This document shows, piece after piece, positions 63,994-64,000 of a stretch of 64,000 bases of DNA. The stretch comes from Osmia lignaria lignaria (lineage: Eukaryota; Arthropoda; Insecta; Hymenoptera; Megachilidae), in assembly GCF_051020975.1 (NCBI RefSeq), contig NW_027478172.1, forward strand, positions 620,001 through 684,000. The letters run 5' to 3'. The notes below the pieces were generated by a model. It saw nothing but the letters and a program-made list of their open reading frames with translations. It had not been told where the DNA came from and ran no database searches. Both the position numbers and the translations under genes were made by a program. Position 1 is the stretch's first letter; each line of letters starts with the position of its first letter.

Positions 63994-64000
63994 GATCAGA
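63994..64000. repeat. Right-edge partial monomer
   Basis: The last seven bases, GATCAGA, are the start of another monomer in the same phase and orientation. The array therefore continues beyond the window, as it does on the left. Confidence 0.95.

Larger units (their letters stand above)
1..64000. repeat. 322-bp tandem satellite array filling the window
   Basis: Every 322 bases the same unit recurs, always in one orientation. Landmarks with offsets from the G of GATCAG: GATCAGATGCG at 1, CTCGAG at 17-22, first GGCCCCTT block at 86-112, a GAA/CAA purine tract at 153-177, second GGCCCCTT block at 200-226, CTCGGAAACGAAGCGAGC near 233-249, T6 at 272-277, T5 at 299-303 and T6 at 317-322. I counted 126 G+C in a common-type monomer (39%). 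There are 198 full copies, 190 of them exactly 322 bp. No interspersed element or unique sequence breaks the array. The genomic location (centromeric, pericentromeric or subtelomeric) cannot be read from the window, and I do not recognise the family. Confidence 0.98.

Noticed and set aside
1..64000. CRISPR array
   Set aside because: The repeats are directly adjacent 322-bp units with no short repeat/unique spacer pattern and no cas genes.
1..64000. Naming the species or known satellite family
   Set aside because: The GAGATAT and CTCGGAAAC motifs feel typical of invertebrate satellites, but I cannot match the monomer to a named family from memory. A search of satellite databases with one monomer would decide it.

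Overview
The whole window is one uninterrupted satellite DNA array. A 322-bp monomer, about 39% GC, repeats head to tail in a single orientation from the first base to the last. Taking the G of the conserved GATCAG as monomer base 1, there are 198 complete monomers (312 to 63993), one partial copy at the left edge (1-311, lacking its first 11 bases) and 7 bases of another at the right edge. Of the 198, 190 are exactly 322 bp. One is 323 bp, one 319 bp and six 310 bp. I see no gene, RNA gene, transposon, CRISPR array or inversion.

The organism is a eukaryote, since an array of this kind with nested higher-order repeats (HORs) is typical of pericentromeric or subtelomeric heterochromatin. CpG is not depleted (11 observed against about 12 expected per monomer), which argues against heavy germline CpG methylation and would fit an insect or another invertebrate. 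I do not recognise the satellite family, so the taxon is inference.

Layout: (A) 312-8361, mixed monomers with a tandem 966-bp trimer and scattered segmental copies. (B) 8362-19631, several monomer classes in fluid HORs of 2 to 7 monomers, marked by a distinctive 'N' class. (C) 19632-25428, a 1610-bp pentamer twice, then a 1288-bp tetramer twice. (D) 25429-29611, heterogeneous. (E) 29612-45711, the most homogeneous part: 1610-bp pentamers (one expanded to a hexamer), then six 1288-bp tetramers that pair into three 2576-bp octamers. (F) 45712-51757, derived tetramers and dimers carrying a 12-bp deletion. (G) 51758-63993, the most diverged monomers, with one 1610-bp duplication.

Nothing here works as a gene system. 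The interest is evolutionary: the window records successive unequal exchanges. Hybrid monomers have breakpoints that can be narrowed to 12-75 bp, two different fusion monomers alternate inside an octamer, and there is a candidate reciprocal product of one of those exchanges. Identity and class calls were made by eye from diagnostic bases, not by alignment software.
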